NCBI GenBank assembly: GCA_036250195.1
Contig: JAVHZZ010000010.1
Location: forward strand, 79,157,257 to 79,221,256
Reading direction: 5' to 3'
Length of the DNA: 64,000 nt
From: Mixophyes australis
Lineage: Eukaryota > Chordata > Amphibia > Anura > Limnodynastidae
A model generated the notes under the pieces. It was not told where the DNA came from and did not search any database. It worked only from the letters and a program-made list of their open reading frames with translations. Of the stretch, positions 21,897-33,795 are shown piece by piece. The translations under genes and the position numbers were made by a program. Position 1 is the stretch's first letter. Each line of letters starts with the position of its first letter.

Positions 21897-22215
21897 GGGC
21901 TTGATTCATTAAGGATCTTAACTTAAGAAACATCTTATTTCAGTCTCCTAGACAAAACCATATTACAATGCAAGGGGTGCAAATTAGTATTCTGTTTTGC
22001 ACATAAGTTAAATACTGACTGTTTTTTCATGTAGCACACAAATATCAACTTTAAATTTCAGTGTACCTTTAAGCTATCAAGTATTTATGTGCTACATAAA
22101 CAAACAGTCCGTATTTAACTTATGTGCAAAACAGAATACTAATTTGCAACATGATTTTGTCCAGGAGACTGAAATAAGAAGTTTCTTGAGTTAAGATCCA
22201 TAATGAATCAGGTCC
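21897..22215. mobile_element. palindromic fold-back MITE (330-bp family), copy 1
   Basis: Long inverted arms, GGGCTTGATTCATTAAGG and CATAATGAATCAGGTCC, are flanked by ATA on both sides (21894-21896, 22216-22218). The two arms together could form one long hairpin. Sequence divergence suggests an older copy than those at 31748, 48121 and 52262. Confidence 0.85.
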
Positions 22216-22218
22216 ATA

Positions 22219-23761
22219 GTTCCTGACAGGGGTATGTAGGTCCCCATGCAAGTCCACCTCTGTTGCAATTACAAGAACATGCCCATAATGTACTAGGACA
22301 ACAATATCTATCTATCTATCTATCTTTTTCCCTCTAGTTTACTATTATTTTGCTGTAACAGAAATGATGGCGCGACTGTGTCATTTGTGGGTATTATGTT
22401 TAAATACTCAGGAAGAAATGATAGAGCTGATAAAGTATAAGAAATCTGGCAAAAGCCCTTTATATAAATATTGATCAGAGATAAAGTGAGAGATAAGATG
22501 TCAAATGCTGTCGTGGCTTCAGCTCAATTCCACACTCCCAGCTTTAATAAAGGTGCAGTCCAAATAAAGTACAATAAAAGTATTTACACATGTAAAATAT
22601 GTCATGCCTCCTTGGTTTTAACACTTTAAAATAACCAGTGAAACTGCAAAGTCACCCGAATGATCACTTCTAGATGTTACAATCACAGATTTATTTTTGG
22701 TGCTTTCTGCTTCATTTTCATGTAGAGTTTAGGGTACAGATTTGGCTCCATATTTATCAGAATATTTTGTAAATAGTTTTAATAGTTTATTTGTTTTTAA
22801 AATATGGATCCCTCAGTCTAGTAGGCAGGTGCCTACTTCTCAACTACTTACCCTACTTCTTTATGAAACATATCCTTTTTATGAGAGTCACATTGATCAT
22901 TAAACATAATTATTTTGTTAAACAACTTTGGAGGTCAATGATAAATAATGATATAGTGTGTGTGGGTATGTGGTGTTTGGTGTGTATGTATTATTTTATT
23001 ATATTTATGTTATTTGCAACTTGCACTATGTAGAGATAAGTTACGAATAGCAAATCTGCCCTCTGCACCAGCAGCCAATCACAAGCAACCAGTGCTTGTG
23101 ATTGGTTAGTGGTGAATGGAAATCCCAGAGACTCCTGTTAGGTAAAGCCATGTTTTATAGATGTAACTGAGTAGGTAACAATAACATTAATTATTTTAAT
23201 TGAATTAGTTTGATTTATATAGTAATGTGTACCAAAAATTATTTTTCATATTGTAGATTTGCCTATCCCTTATGCATGTAAGGGGGGATGGTGGTGGATA
23301 CGAGCTAGAAGGGCATTACTGCATAAGTGTAAAATAATTAGATGTGGTCACATCACCAGATGCTACTAGGAGGCGTATCTCTTGCTGGCATTGGAGGGCT
23401 GGGTCTAAGATATGGAATAATGACCATCAGCTGCTCGTTCTAGTCGCTTCTAATTGGCTGTTTGTATATTGATCTCCCAGCTGAGAGTGACTAATTTAAT
23501 AACGTTACCGGTATACTATATACTTGTAATTTCTACTTGGACTACAACAGGAAAGTCAATGGATGAGGGACGTTTGTATTAAAATAAGTTTTACATGGAA
23601 ATTTGATAATCACTAAAACAGCCTAATTGGCATCCAAATTCCAGTATGTATGTGTACATTTAAAAAAAAATTTGCTTGCAATAATTGGAAGAGTCCTAAC
23701 ACTGTGATGCCCTTGCTTACACTGGCCAAAATAATTGAATTCATGTGGGTATTAAAAGGCT
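22219..23761. other. no gene recognised
   Basis: Contains a short (CTAT)n at about 22303-22325 and a small inverted repeat at about 23068-23105 (CCAATCACAAGC / GCTTGTGATTGG). Otherwise unremarkable. Confidence 0.5.
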
Positions 23762-24116
23762 CTTAGTTGTTGAGACCAGGTGGATCATGCAAAGAAGAAG
23801 GGTACATTTGGGCAGAGGGATCTTGCTTCAAGCACCCACTTCTCCGGGATGTTCTCCAGTAAACTGAGAACACATGGATATTGGTATGCATATAGGTGAG
23901 CGGCCATAGCCAGTCAAAGTCTTCCTGCCCTGGTGTGTCTCATACTGCTAACTCTATCTGCTTCCCATCCTCTTGGATATAGGCCACATAGTCAAAGCTG
24001 CTACCGGGGATATACCACTCTGGGAACACACTTGTGCAGAACATAAAGATTAGACTAGTCTTCCAGTAGAATGAGTTACCCAACCCAAGCAGCTTCTTCT
24101 TCTTAAAATCTGCCAT
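23762..24116 (-). pseudogene. decayed Rho-family GTPase retrocopy
   Basis: From ATG at 24116 on the minus strand the translation begins MADFKKKKLL and then shows Rho-like segments in the right order: FPEWYIPGSSFDYVAYIQEDGKQIEL (here split as FPEWYIPG and DYVAYI..DGKQIEL), DTPGQEDFDWLWPLTY in place of DTAGQEDYDRLRPLSY, ENIPEKW-like sequence, and CPNVPFF. These cover switch I, the DxxG box and the region up to the NKKD box. The G1 P-loop is destroyed, there is an in-frame stop before the DxxG segment, and at least one frameshift follows. No introns interrupt it, which fits retroposition of a RHOA/B/C-like mRNA. It is truncated after roughly residue 120 of the usual 190 or so and is not functional. 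Confidence 0.8.
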
Positions 24117-24831
24117 TGTGTAATGCTCAGAAACTAATCACTTGGTAGGAGTGAAAATACAGGATCCAGCAATACCAGGTACTAGGTAACATTTTGGGGT
24201 CCTCTGAGTGCAATAGTTCACTTGCCACCTCACTAATCTTCTTGCCCTGATGCAACTATATATTGCTTTTCATGGTTAGCACCATCCACAGGTGAAATAA
24301 AAATATCACAGCGGCAAAAGGATAATCTTTTTGCTCCTTGTAAAATTGACTCTTTTTACTGTCGCCATAGAAATCTATGGGGACAGCATTAACCATTTGA
24401 TAGCTTAAGTGAAGCTCTAACAGAGTATTTCTTAGGTGTAACACTGGTAAATAAATAGATCCCAGTTTATGTGAGATCAGTGATTTTTGTTTGAGGGCAC
24501 TGCTAGTTCAGATTGCTTTCTTCTTTCTTATAAAAATACTATATTACAATATTTGTAGTTTGCATTGAAATGCTTTATAAACTATTTACACCCCATTTCA
24601 CAAGATATTTTATTTGAAAGAGTTCATTAATTTGAACAATAATACTGAACATAATTTACTTGTGGTTGCCATTTCCACTGGCCTGCTGTAACGGTCCACT
24701 GACACTCTCCTTACTGTGTCTACCTCTTACTTGTTTCCAACAGGCAGCAGATTTGTCAATGATCATTCTTCTGAATTTCCCATTCAAGTGAATATTAAGT
24801 GCACGGAGGAGAGGCATTGACATCTTACTGT
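24117..24831. other. no gene recognised
   Basis: AT-rich and short frames only. The Rho retrocopy's 5' flank shows no promoter that I can support. Confidence 0.45.
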
Positions 24832-24836
24832 TTGAG

Positions 24837-25467
24837 TGTCAGACACCGTCCCCGCGCCTCCACGCTAAGCAGGGACAGACGTCTGACTCTCTGAGCGTCC
24901 CGTTGCTAGGCAACGGAGACGCATCTTCCGGCGGCGGTGTGCGCATGCGCGCCCTTCGCCATGACAACGGGACGCGCTGCTGAAGCTTCCTGTCGGCGGC
25001 CAGCTGTCTGACCGCCGAATCACTGCCCACCAATGAGTGTGAAGGACTTCCTATATATATCCTGCTCTGACATCACTAGGATGCCAGAGCAACTAGTTAT
25101 CTAGCCTCCAGCGTTCCAGCTATACCTTATTATATTCTATCTATTGATTCCTGTTACTGACCCAGCTTCCTGACCTCGCCTTTGGATTTTCCCTGTGTCC
25201 TGCCTTTGACCTCGGCTTGCTGACTATCCTCTGCCTCCTGATTTGGTACCTTATCTGCCCGCTTGGTTCTGACTCGGCCTGTACGTCTATGGATTTGCCC
25301 TTACCTCGCAAATAGCTATCTGGGAGGGCCGCGACCTGCACGTCGCTCGCCGCGAAGTCCAAACTCCCTTCCGGGGGTTCCTGGTGAAAACCGGCGGCGT
25401 GTTAGACTCCGCGCCTCCTTGTGTAGCTGAGCCAATACTTGCAGGTACTAAAGTCACCTCTGTGACA
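24837..25467. mobile_element. solo LTR of a gypsy-type retrotransposon, 631 bp
   Basis: Begins TGTCAGACACC and ends CTCTGTGACA, so the ends are the inverted pair TGTCA/TGACA. It is flanked by direct TTGAG (24832-24836 and 25468-25472). It is GC-rich compared with its surroundings and has CTGACCTCGCC/TTGACCTCGGC-rich text like the complete gypsy LTRs at 2282 and 7222, but it is a different family. A CTATATATA box lies at about 25051-25059. A solo LTR arises by recombination between the two LTRs of a full element. Confidence 0.88.
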
Positions 25468-25472
25468 TTGAG

Positions 25473-26174
25473 GAAAGCAATGCCTCAGTAGGGGAGAAGA
25501 GAGCCAATAGACCCACTGGATCTCCATCTATGTAATATTCAGGATTATTGTTTAACTTATTGAACTACATCCAAAGCTGAATTGTTCATTTTTGAGTGGG
25601 TTTACTGCAGACACTGTAGGAAATGCTGTTTATTTTAAGGTGAATGCGATGTTCATGTACGTTCACACAAACTGTGAATACTGTGCGTACAGATAAAGTA
25701 AAGTGACAGTTTCAATGATTACCTCCAATGGATTGTTTTGCTATTGCACTGACAGAGTATGGCTAGGTGTAAAAACTTTGTAAGCTCATCTGGACAGGTA
25801 GGTAGGAGTGCTCTAGAAGACGATAAAGGGATTAACCTGAAGAGATGGAATGACAATAGCAACGCTGCAGAATGATGAGTTCTGTAACTACACTTAGTAA
25901 CAGTATATCTTCTAACAGCCCCAAATATTTTAAATGTGACTGGAATTTCTTGTTGGAAATGTTGTGAGGTATGTAATGTCATTATTGATGATAGATAAAC
26001 CATTTTTATTTACATTCAATTTTTATGTTGTATATTAAACAAGTGCACAGTGAAATTAAAACTCAACTTCAAATATCAGTATCACTGTTAAGGGCCTTTA
26101 CAGGCCCATATTTTCTCTCCTTTAAAGGAGTGTCTATGAAGTTGTGATCTGTAGCAGGTGCATGGTCTACTATG
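25473..26174. other. no gene recognised
   Basis: No conserved coding or repeat signal that I can support. Confidence 0.5.
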
Positions 26175-27016
26175 CAGGGCCGGTACAAGGTTGCTTGGCG
26201 CCCTAGACAAAGCTTAGGCTTACTCACTGTACCTCCTCCCCAAAAATCTCACTTCCCAGCCTCTAACACATTTGAAACTTCTAATATAAAAAAAAAATAA
26301 CTCTTACCTCCTCCTGGCCGGCTGGCAGGCAAGGCTGCAGTCCAGATGTACTGATGTCTGATGCAGAATGCTGTCCAGGCTTCACTGCTGCCCAGGGGCA
26401 AATGCAGGATATCTAGAGGGGAGGCTCCATATGTTAGATTTCAGAACAAAACAAACTCAAACAAAAACTTCACTCACCTCTAACACACTGACATGTCCCC
26501 AGCTGTCCAACATTTATCACACATAAAAATCTGTTCATTAGCTATTCTCACATTTGCCACCTCTTGCCCATCAGCTTTTGTCACATATGCTAGCCGCATA
26601 ACACCAGCTTTACTCACATGCCCCTTTGCCTACCAGCTTATCTTGCCCTAACTGCCCTAGCCAGCTTTTTGCCCACCAGCTTTTCTTTAAAATGCCCCCC
26701 CATCCACCTGCTTCCCCACCCTGTTTTCTGTAGAACCCTATCCCCCCTGTAGCATACCCTCCTCTCCCCCATTATCTGTAGCATCCCCTTCTCTCCCCCC
26801 ATTTTCTGTAGCATGCCCTTATCTCCACCCCCTGTTATCTTAAGAATCCCCTCTCCCCCTGTTCTCTGTAGCATCTCCTCCTCTTCCCGCCATTTTCTGC
26901 AGCATCCCCTTCTCTCCCCCCATTATCTGTAGCATCCTCTTCTCTCCCCCCATTATCTGTAGCCTCCCCTTCTCTCTCTCCCATTTTCTGCAGCATCCCC
27001 TTCTCTTCCCCTCAGA
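26175..27016. mobile_element. truncated second copy of the VNTR-bearing hAT element
   Basis: The left end CAGGGCCGGTACAAGG followed by TTGGCGCCCTAGACAAAGC matches the start of 14516-16579. The interior again turns into a CT-rich minisatellite (about 26700-27013), with about 30-bp units such as GTAGCATCCCCTTCTCTCCC. The right terminus and target duplication are not found, so this copy is truncated or eroded on that side. Confidence 0.75.
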
Positions 27017-30000
27017 GAATTGGTGGCTTTACATAACCACGGATTGATAAATTTACCTCTTTGTGTGCTGCATGAAAATCAGTATTTCCCCTGCATGCAA
27101 AAGAATAAATGTATTTGCTACACTTGCATTGCACCATTGTTTGTTCAGGATCAAATTTGTTTCCTTTTATTGCTCTACTCCTATCTCTAAATGAGGTTCT
27201 ATATTTCAAAGTGTGATAAAGACATAATAAAGCACAATCAATCACTTCAACCAAAAATACATTTAACATGATCCTAACATATGCTATATGTTATTATCAT
27301 AATAATAATAATTATTATTATTATTATTAATATTATTACTTTATATAAGAAAACAATTGGCTGAAGGAATGGGGATAAGTAAAAAGTAAAGTTTATGGAG
27401 CGGAGAGCATAGGAAACATATAAAACTTAACAGAAAGCATTGCCTGACATTATATAGTTTGCTCCTAATGGAATGAAGTTTGACTTTTTCAGTTGACTAC
27501 TGTTGTGATAACAAATAAAGATGCGTGTTTATTATATTGATACATAAACAAAGACATATAATCATTGTATCAGAAACAGTTTAATAATCAGCTATCACTG
27601 TTTTATTTATATTTATATATGTTGTGCTGAAATGCAGTATCATAGGATTAAAATTCACATTTGTTCATAAAGAACTTGGCATAATGGACAGTAATTCAAA
27701 GGTTATGTTAAATATAAAAACAGTAACACATTCCTTCGTGATATAACTCCATGATGATTATCCAAATATCCTGACAGATAATCACATTGTCTAAATATTT
27801 TGTAACAAATTAAAGACAACACCTTAGTATGTAGTATGTCTTCCTCATACTAAGCCTTTTGTATAATGGAAAAAAATTGGACCAGTGACTATTATTGCTA
27901 CACTTGTATTTATAAGACGAGCTGGCAATTGTAATTTAAAATTGCAGTCAGATTTTAAACCTAAAAAAAATCCTCACATTGGCCTCTTTGGCATGAACCA
28001 TAAGCTTTAGGACAATAACATAGTTCTGCAGTGAATGTGAATCCAGAAACATGCTGACATTTATAATAGATAGATATGGATCTTGATTCCCCCTGGTGCC
28101 AGATCTGTGTGGATAATGATAATGATCATCAACATGGATTTTGCAATTACTGTAAAAGTAAAAAACACATTACTTAAAAAATACCCCCCCCAAAAAAAAA
28201 AAAAGACCAAAGAGCCAAAACCAGCCCCAATGCTGCCAGTCTGGTCTGGTACTGGCAAAACCAGAGAGACAAAATTCATGGGGTGGGGTCCCACTGAAAA
28301 TTAAATTTTTTGGAATGTCACACTTTTTTTTGTTTTTACACTTTCAATGTAGGTTTTTTTTTTAAGTGTATCTAACCAAAATGTGTGCATTGGGCATACT
28401 TCACATAGTTTAATCTGTATTCAGGGCGGCACATATGTAAAGGTACATGCAACTCTGAATATAGAGTAAACTATGTGATACAATTTACGCTAGGTATAAT
28501 TGCGTCCAGCTCTGCACAAGACCACATATGTATTGTACAATTTACTTAAAGTACATAATAAAATTAGGGGATGGTCTTTATACTGGGATTTGTTTCTTGG
28601 CTATGTAATGGTGCTACTGAAATGTGTGCTACATTATCTAAGGGATTAATCTACCTTGCTAACAAATTCCTAAATTCATTATAGTTTAAAATGATATTTT
28701 AATGACTTTAAAGTCATAAGTTTACACTTTTAGTGTGCAGCTTGCCATTATTTCAATTCTAATTTAAATAAAATTTTCGAGAACATCATTACTGTTAGTC
28801 AACTGCTGAATAGTATCAGATACCCAGGTGACACAGAACAGTTTTAAATGTAAAGTGTAGAGACATCATTTAATTTGAAAAAAGATTAGGTTACATGAGC
28901 CCAAAAGTCACTAGTAGTAAATGTTGGATCTAGAGCAGCGCTCTTCAGATATTTACACCAATAGAGTCACATAGCCAAATACTATCCAAAATTTAGGTAA
29001 TACATTGGAATTTATGGAGTTTTTAGGAATAATGGCAACTAGAAAGCCTTGAGGTTTGACAGCCCTGAACAAGAAGGGCAACTAATTTGATGGGAGAATT
29101 TAAGAACTGAACTTTAGAAAAGTTAATTCTCTTGAGGGGTTACTTTAAGTAGGGCATGAAATCTTTGTAAATTAGTTTTAATCTTCGGATGCCGTTTTAA
29201 CTAAGTCATGAATAGGGTGATATAAAAATTGGAGAAGAGCAACAGCTCTTTGGTATAGTCACAAATTCAATTACAAGTTTCAAATGAAATGCCCCAACAG
29301 GAGCAAGTGTATGGACTCATGCCCCATCTGACATATAAACAAGTATCACAGGGGTGAGGACGAGAGACAGCAAGGTACAAAGCTTCATAGGTGTGGTGGT
29401 AGAGAGTGATAGTGGGACCTGTATCCTTAAGACATCTGTGGGTTTCAGAAGGAGGAGAAAGAAGTGAGATCCAAGACTGAAGATGCTTAATATTATCTTT
29501 TATTTCTAAGGTTCTAAGGTTTCTAAGGTTCCACAAGGCTTTCCCAAAGCTGTACATAGAGGTTAGAACACACAACAAAATTTTATAAGTACTTACAGAT
29601 AAGAACAATAGGTAGAGAAAAGTAGAATAGCAATGAATGGATACAGTTAACAGAACAAATCGCATGGCATACAAAAGCTTTTAAGCATAAGTCAAAACAG
29701 GAAGAGAGATGATGACGGAGAATGGGCAAACATGAGACATAAGGTACCAACATCATACATAATGTAGAGAACCCTGCCTGTGAGAGCTTATTTCTAAAGG
29801 ATGATTTAAACGTATCTACGCTTTAAATGCATCCTCATGTGGTTACATTTAAATGTTTATAAAAGCTGTTTTTTGTGCAGGGCTTTTGACTCAAACACAT
29901 CCAACGCTAAATGAGCCTCTCTCTGTGCTATGCATTTATTCAATATTTCAACTAAATATTTGGAAATATTCAGTTCAGCTCAATTTTTTAATGCTGTATA

Positions 30001-30910
30001 TAAAGAAAAACATAAATTAAAACAATGTCCAATTGTTGTTTATAATGTGTACAAGTTATTTGTACAGTTTTTGTAGAATACATTGTTAAAAAAAAAAACT
30101 TTTAAAAACAATTGTGTTCAGATATTAAATTTTTTGAGTGCAACTAGCATAATGGCATGTTAAATGTTTAGCTAATATTATGCTCAATTATTATACAGCA
30201 ATATACTGTTTATATTAACATTACTGGACACTATGCAATGCTTTGTGCATTTCTGTAGGCTATTTCTCATGATTTGCTTAGACCTAACCGTGTTCAGATT
30301 ACATTCTGTTATTCAACAGTTTCATTAGAAGCCATTAAGCAATATATTGGAATTGAGGTAAAATTTCTTCTCCTGAAGTGTCACTGAATACCCATGTGTG
30401 ATTCTGCTTCTTGATTTACTATATACTTGTGCAATGTTTATCTTCATCAGTTATTTAGACTTCCTTCTGTCACATGAGATCTTATTATGGATGACAGCTA
30501 CAGGAACTGTTTCATTTTGGTGAGACATTGGGCTAACACATAATTTTGCAATAAAAATTCTTAAAATGGTCATGCTATTCCAGTCTCATACATGTCAAGG
30601 TCAAAAAGAGGGTAACAAAGTTTGAAAAAGAGATGGAAAATGTGCTGCAAAATCAAATCTTTTATACTTTACCGCCCAACAATAATATATTCTTACAGGC
30701 TCAGAACGGCAACATGATTTTTATATTGGATGCTCAAAATATCAGTAATTAGGGACTTTCCTCTAAGATAGATCATGATCATTCACCATGGATGCACCAG
30801 TTTGAGTATGATCGAACCTGTTCGCATTGCTCGAATTTTCCTGAAATGTTTATTCAATCTAAAGTTTAAAAATTTCCATGAAAACAAGGTTTGAGAATAT
30901 CTACGATTAA
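27017..30910. other. long gene-free AT-rich stretch
   Basis: Holds an ATT/AAT microsatellite (about 27297-27338), a short inverted repeat at about 28405-28475 (CACATAGTTTAATCTGTATTCAG and its mirror) and homopolymer runs. No coding region was recognised. Confidence 0.5.
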
Positions 30911-31018
30911 TCAAGATGGCCACTGAGAACAGAATCCCACAATAAAGATGGCCACTGAGAACAGAATACCACAACAAAGATGGCCACTGAGAACAGAATC
31001 CTACAACAAAGATGACCA
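30911..31018. repeat. 32-bp tandem repeat, about 3.5 copies
   Basis: AAGATGGCCACTGAGAACAG recurs at about 30914, 30946 and 30979 with a partial fourth copy. There are single-base differences between copies. Confidence 0.85.
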
Positions 31019-31464
31019 AAGAAAGGATGTAGATAAATAGCAGTCATACATGTGGTGTGGCAGCCTACGAACAGAGTGCAATGTTATTGACTGGAGCACA
31101 TGGATGAATAGTGGCATACAAAGACCTGAGTGAAGACAGCAGAGTGGACTATGGAGTAAGAAGGTGCAACTGAAATCAATACTGTACCATAAAAAACTGA
31201 ACTGTTGTGTGCTAGGTTTCCACCAACTACAAAGTAGACACCAGGAAATGTTTACCCTGTCTGTAGATAACAAAAAAGAGAGAGATTCCGACACTTAGTA
31301 GTTTTGACATAGGAAACATTTCTTCAAACAATAGATGATCTGTAAATTAAGCAGATTTTATGCTCACATTCTTAAGTATATCATATTGCCAAAGCCTGAA
31401 ACAACTAACCCCCAAATTACCAAAGTATGTAGAGGGATATTAAGCATGGATCATTGGTATCATC

Positions 31465-31568
31465 ATCATCATTTATTTATTTATGTAGCGCCACTAATTC
31501 CGCAGCACTGTACAGAGAACGCACTCACACCAGTCCCTGCCCCAATAGAGCTTACAGTCTAAATTCCC

Positions 31569-31611
<43 letters not shown>

Positions 31612-31742
31612 AACTAGGGACAATTTGATAGCAGCCAATTAACCTACTAGTATGTATGTTTTTGGATTGTGGGAGGGAACCGGACCGCCCTGAGGAAACT
31701 GACGCAAACACAGGGTGCACATACAAACTCCACACAGATAAG
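31465..31742 (-). mobile_element. L2-type LINE 3' tail fragment with (AC)n
   Basis: Minus-strand tail: (CATCAT)n then TTTATTTATGTAGCGCCACT, CAGTCCCTGCCCCAATAGAG, a perfect (AC)n at 31571-31606, then a stretch including TTGTGGGAGGGAACCGGA and ACAAACTCCACACAGATAA found in many vertebrate dispersed repeats. No protein-coding part remains. Confidence 0.7.
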
Positions 31743-31747
31743 GTCAT

Positions 31748-32082
31748 GGGGCCTGATTCATTAAGGATCTTAACTTAAGAAACTTCTAATTTCAGTCTCC
31801 TGGACAAAACCATGTTACAATGCAAGGGGTGCAAATTAGTTTTCTGTTTTGCACATAAGTTAAATACTGACTGTTTTTTCATGTAGCACACAAATACTTG
31901 ATAGCTTATTTGCACACTGAAATTTAAAGTTGATATTTGTGTGCTACATGAAAAAACAGTCAGTATTTAACTTATGTGCAAAACAGAATACTAATTTGCA
32001 CCCCTTGCATTGTAACATGGTTTTGTTCAGGAGACTGAAATAAGAAGTTTCTCAAGTTAAGATCCTTAATGAATCAGGCCCC
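31748..32082. mobile_element. palindromic fold-back MITE (330-bp family), copy 2
   Basis: Complete copy. GGGGCCTGATTCATTAAGG at the left is mirrored by CCTTAATGAATCAGGCCCC at the right. The inner arms CATGTAGCACACAAATA and TATTTGTGTGCTACATG meet near the centre. It abuts the LINE tail before it; no clear target duplication is seen here. Confidence 0.9.
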
Positions 32083-33129
32083 TTTTCTTTATATGGTTAG
32101 TTTACACAACATAGAGTCATGGAAGGTAGCAGGTCTTACACAACTTGTGAATTTAGGAAAAAATTAATTTGCCTTTGGTTCCACACCCATCAGTCACACA
32201 GTGAGCGCATTAATATTTCCACTACTGATAGATCAGCAAGACAATGTATACACAAAAAGAATACACAGTCCACCGATTAGGATGTGAGCACATATTTGCT
32301 CAATATGTATGCATATATAAATAAGGACATGTATATGTATATATTGTAGTGATTCTTTACATTGCTTTGTGATACAACCAACTAAGCATTTCAAATGCAT
32401 AATTCCGAATCACAGGAATTCAAACTAGAGAGGCACTAGAGTAGTGAATGTGATGTTTGAAAGGTGGGGGTAAAGGGGGCATTGATTTATAATGTTTAAT
32501 GTTCTCTCTGTTCATTTGGAAGTGATTGCTGCTAATTGTCCTGTTGGCATAGTAGTGAAACTTTCAAGTGACATTTATCACAGGCTTTGCCAAAATAAAG
32601 CATAAAAGTTTTCCTGGTTTAGAGACGAAAAATCAATGAAATTACTTAATAAAGGCAAGTTATTTATTAATTTACACCAATGTCATGATTTTATTTAAAA
32701 TCAACGTATTACAGGACAGTAAGCCTTTCAAGTTAAAGATTGCTAATGATGAAAAGTAGAAGAACAAGTTTTCATGAATTCCCAGAACTAATAGATTCAT
32801 AACATAACAAAGGGATATAATGATGTAAATACTTATTGTGGCTGATACCGCAAAAAAAAAAAAAAAAAAAAAGATTACAATTGATAGCTGTTGTGTTAGA
32901 ACTGAGCATTGCAGATACCAGCAGTTGACCAGCATATACTCATGAAAGCCAATCAAATACCCCCCATTATCATGGACACTTCGGTGACCAGCATGAAAGG
33001 ATCATACCACTATATAAAACCCAGTGCCCAACATATATTGACTGAAGTACACAATAAGCATGTAAGTCTCATATCACCCCATGTGTTGATTTTGCTCAAG
33101 TGCCATGATTAGCAAAATAAGTTAATAAA
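32083..33129. other. no gene recognised
   Basis: AT-rich, with an A20 run at 32852-32872. No coding signal. Confidence 0.5.
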
Positions 33130-33795
33130 CTTCATACCACAGATTCCTTCTTCCGCGCACAACCTCTCCTCATGTACAATCATATCTCTTACCACTAGTA
33201 AATAAAGACACCGACAACTTCAGCTATGGCTTAAAAAAGGTCACAGTTTATTAAATGTATAAACCTGGTGGGGCGAGAGCACTTGCTTTCAGCTAACTAA
33301 ATAAAAGCTAAACCAAACAGTGTATGGCCCCCCGGCCTACCACTGATACCGGGACCTAGTCCCTTACGATTGGCCGGTGCTAAATCTGGCGTAATAGTGA
33401 CCACATCACTTCAGGGCTCACGAATGAATTGCCGTACAATGCAGAACACAGGGTCCCCGTACCGGGTAACCACGAACCAAGATGCTTCGAAGTATGTGGT
33501 GGCATTACCCAATCAGCGATAGCACCGTACGCCCGAGTTGCCAACTGCAAGGGCTCTCCTGCTTAACCTTACTTACTCTGTGACTACCAAACCTTATAAT
33601 ATAACAAAGAAAAAACAAACAACAGGGTGGGTGGGAGGGGATTTCTGCGACGGAAGAGACCCAGCATCCTCTGCGTGAGAATATATGGGCACACAAACCT
33701 AAACACTCCCACAGGATTCTATTGGCTGGAGGTGACCAACAACTTAACCCTCAATGGGTAAGTGCTATGCTTCTGAACATGTGGATAAGTTTAAG
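33130..33795 (-). repeat. LTR-like dispersed repeat, related to 54560-55150
   Basis: Moderately GC-rich block. On the minus strand it shows a CCAATAGAATCC box near its start and AATAAACTGTGACC near its end (about 33240-33254), as in an LTR promoter and polyadenylation region. GATTGGCCGGTGC and CAGGGTGGGTGGGAGGGG have close counterparts in the block at 54560-55150. No coding domains; borders approximate. Confidence 0.4.

Noticed and set aside
25141..25362. minus-strand 73-codon ORF
   Set aside because: It lies wholly within the solo LTR and shows no domain.
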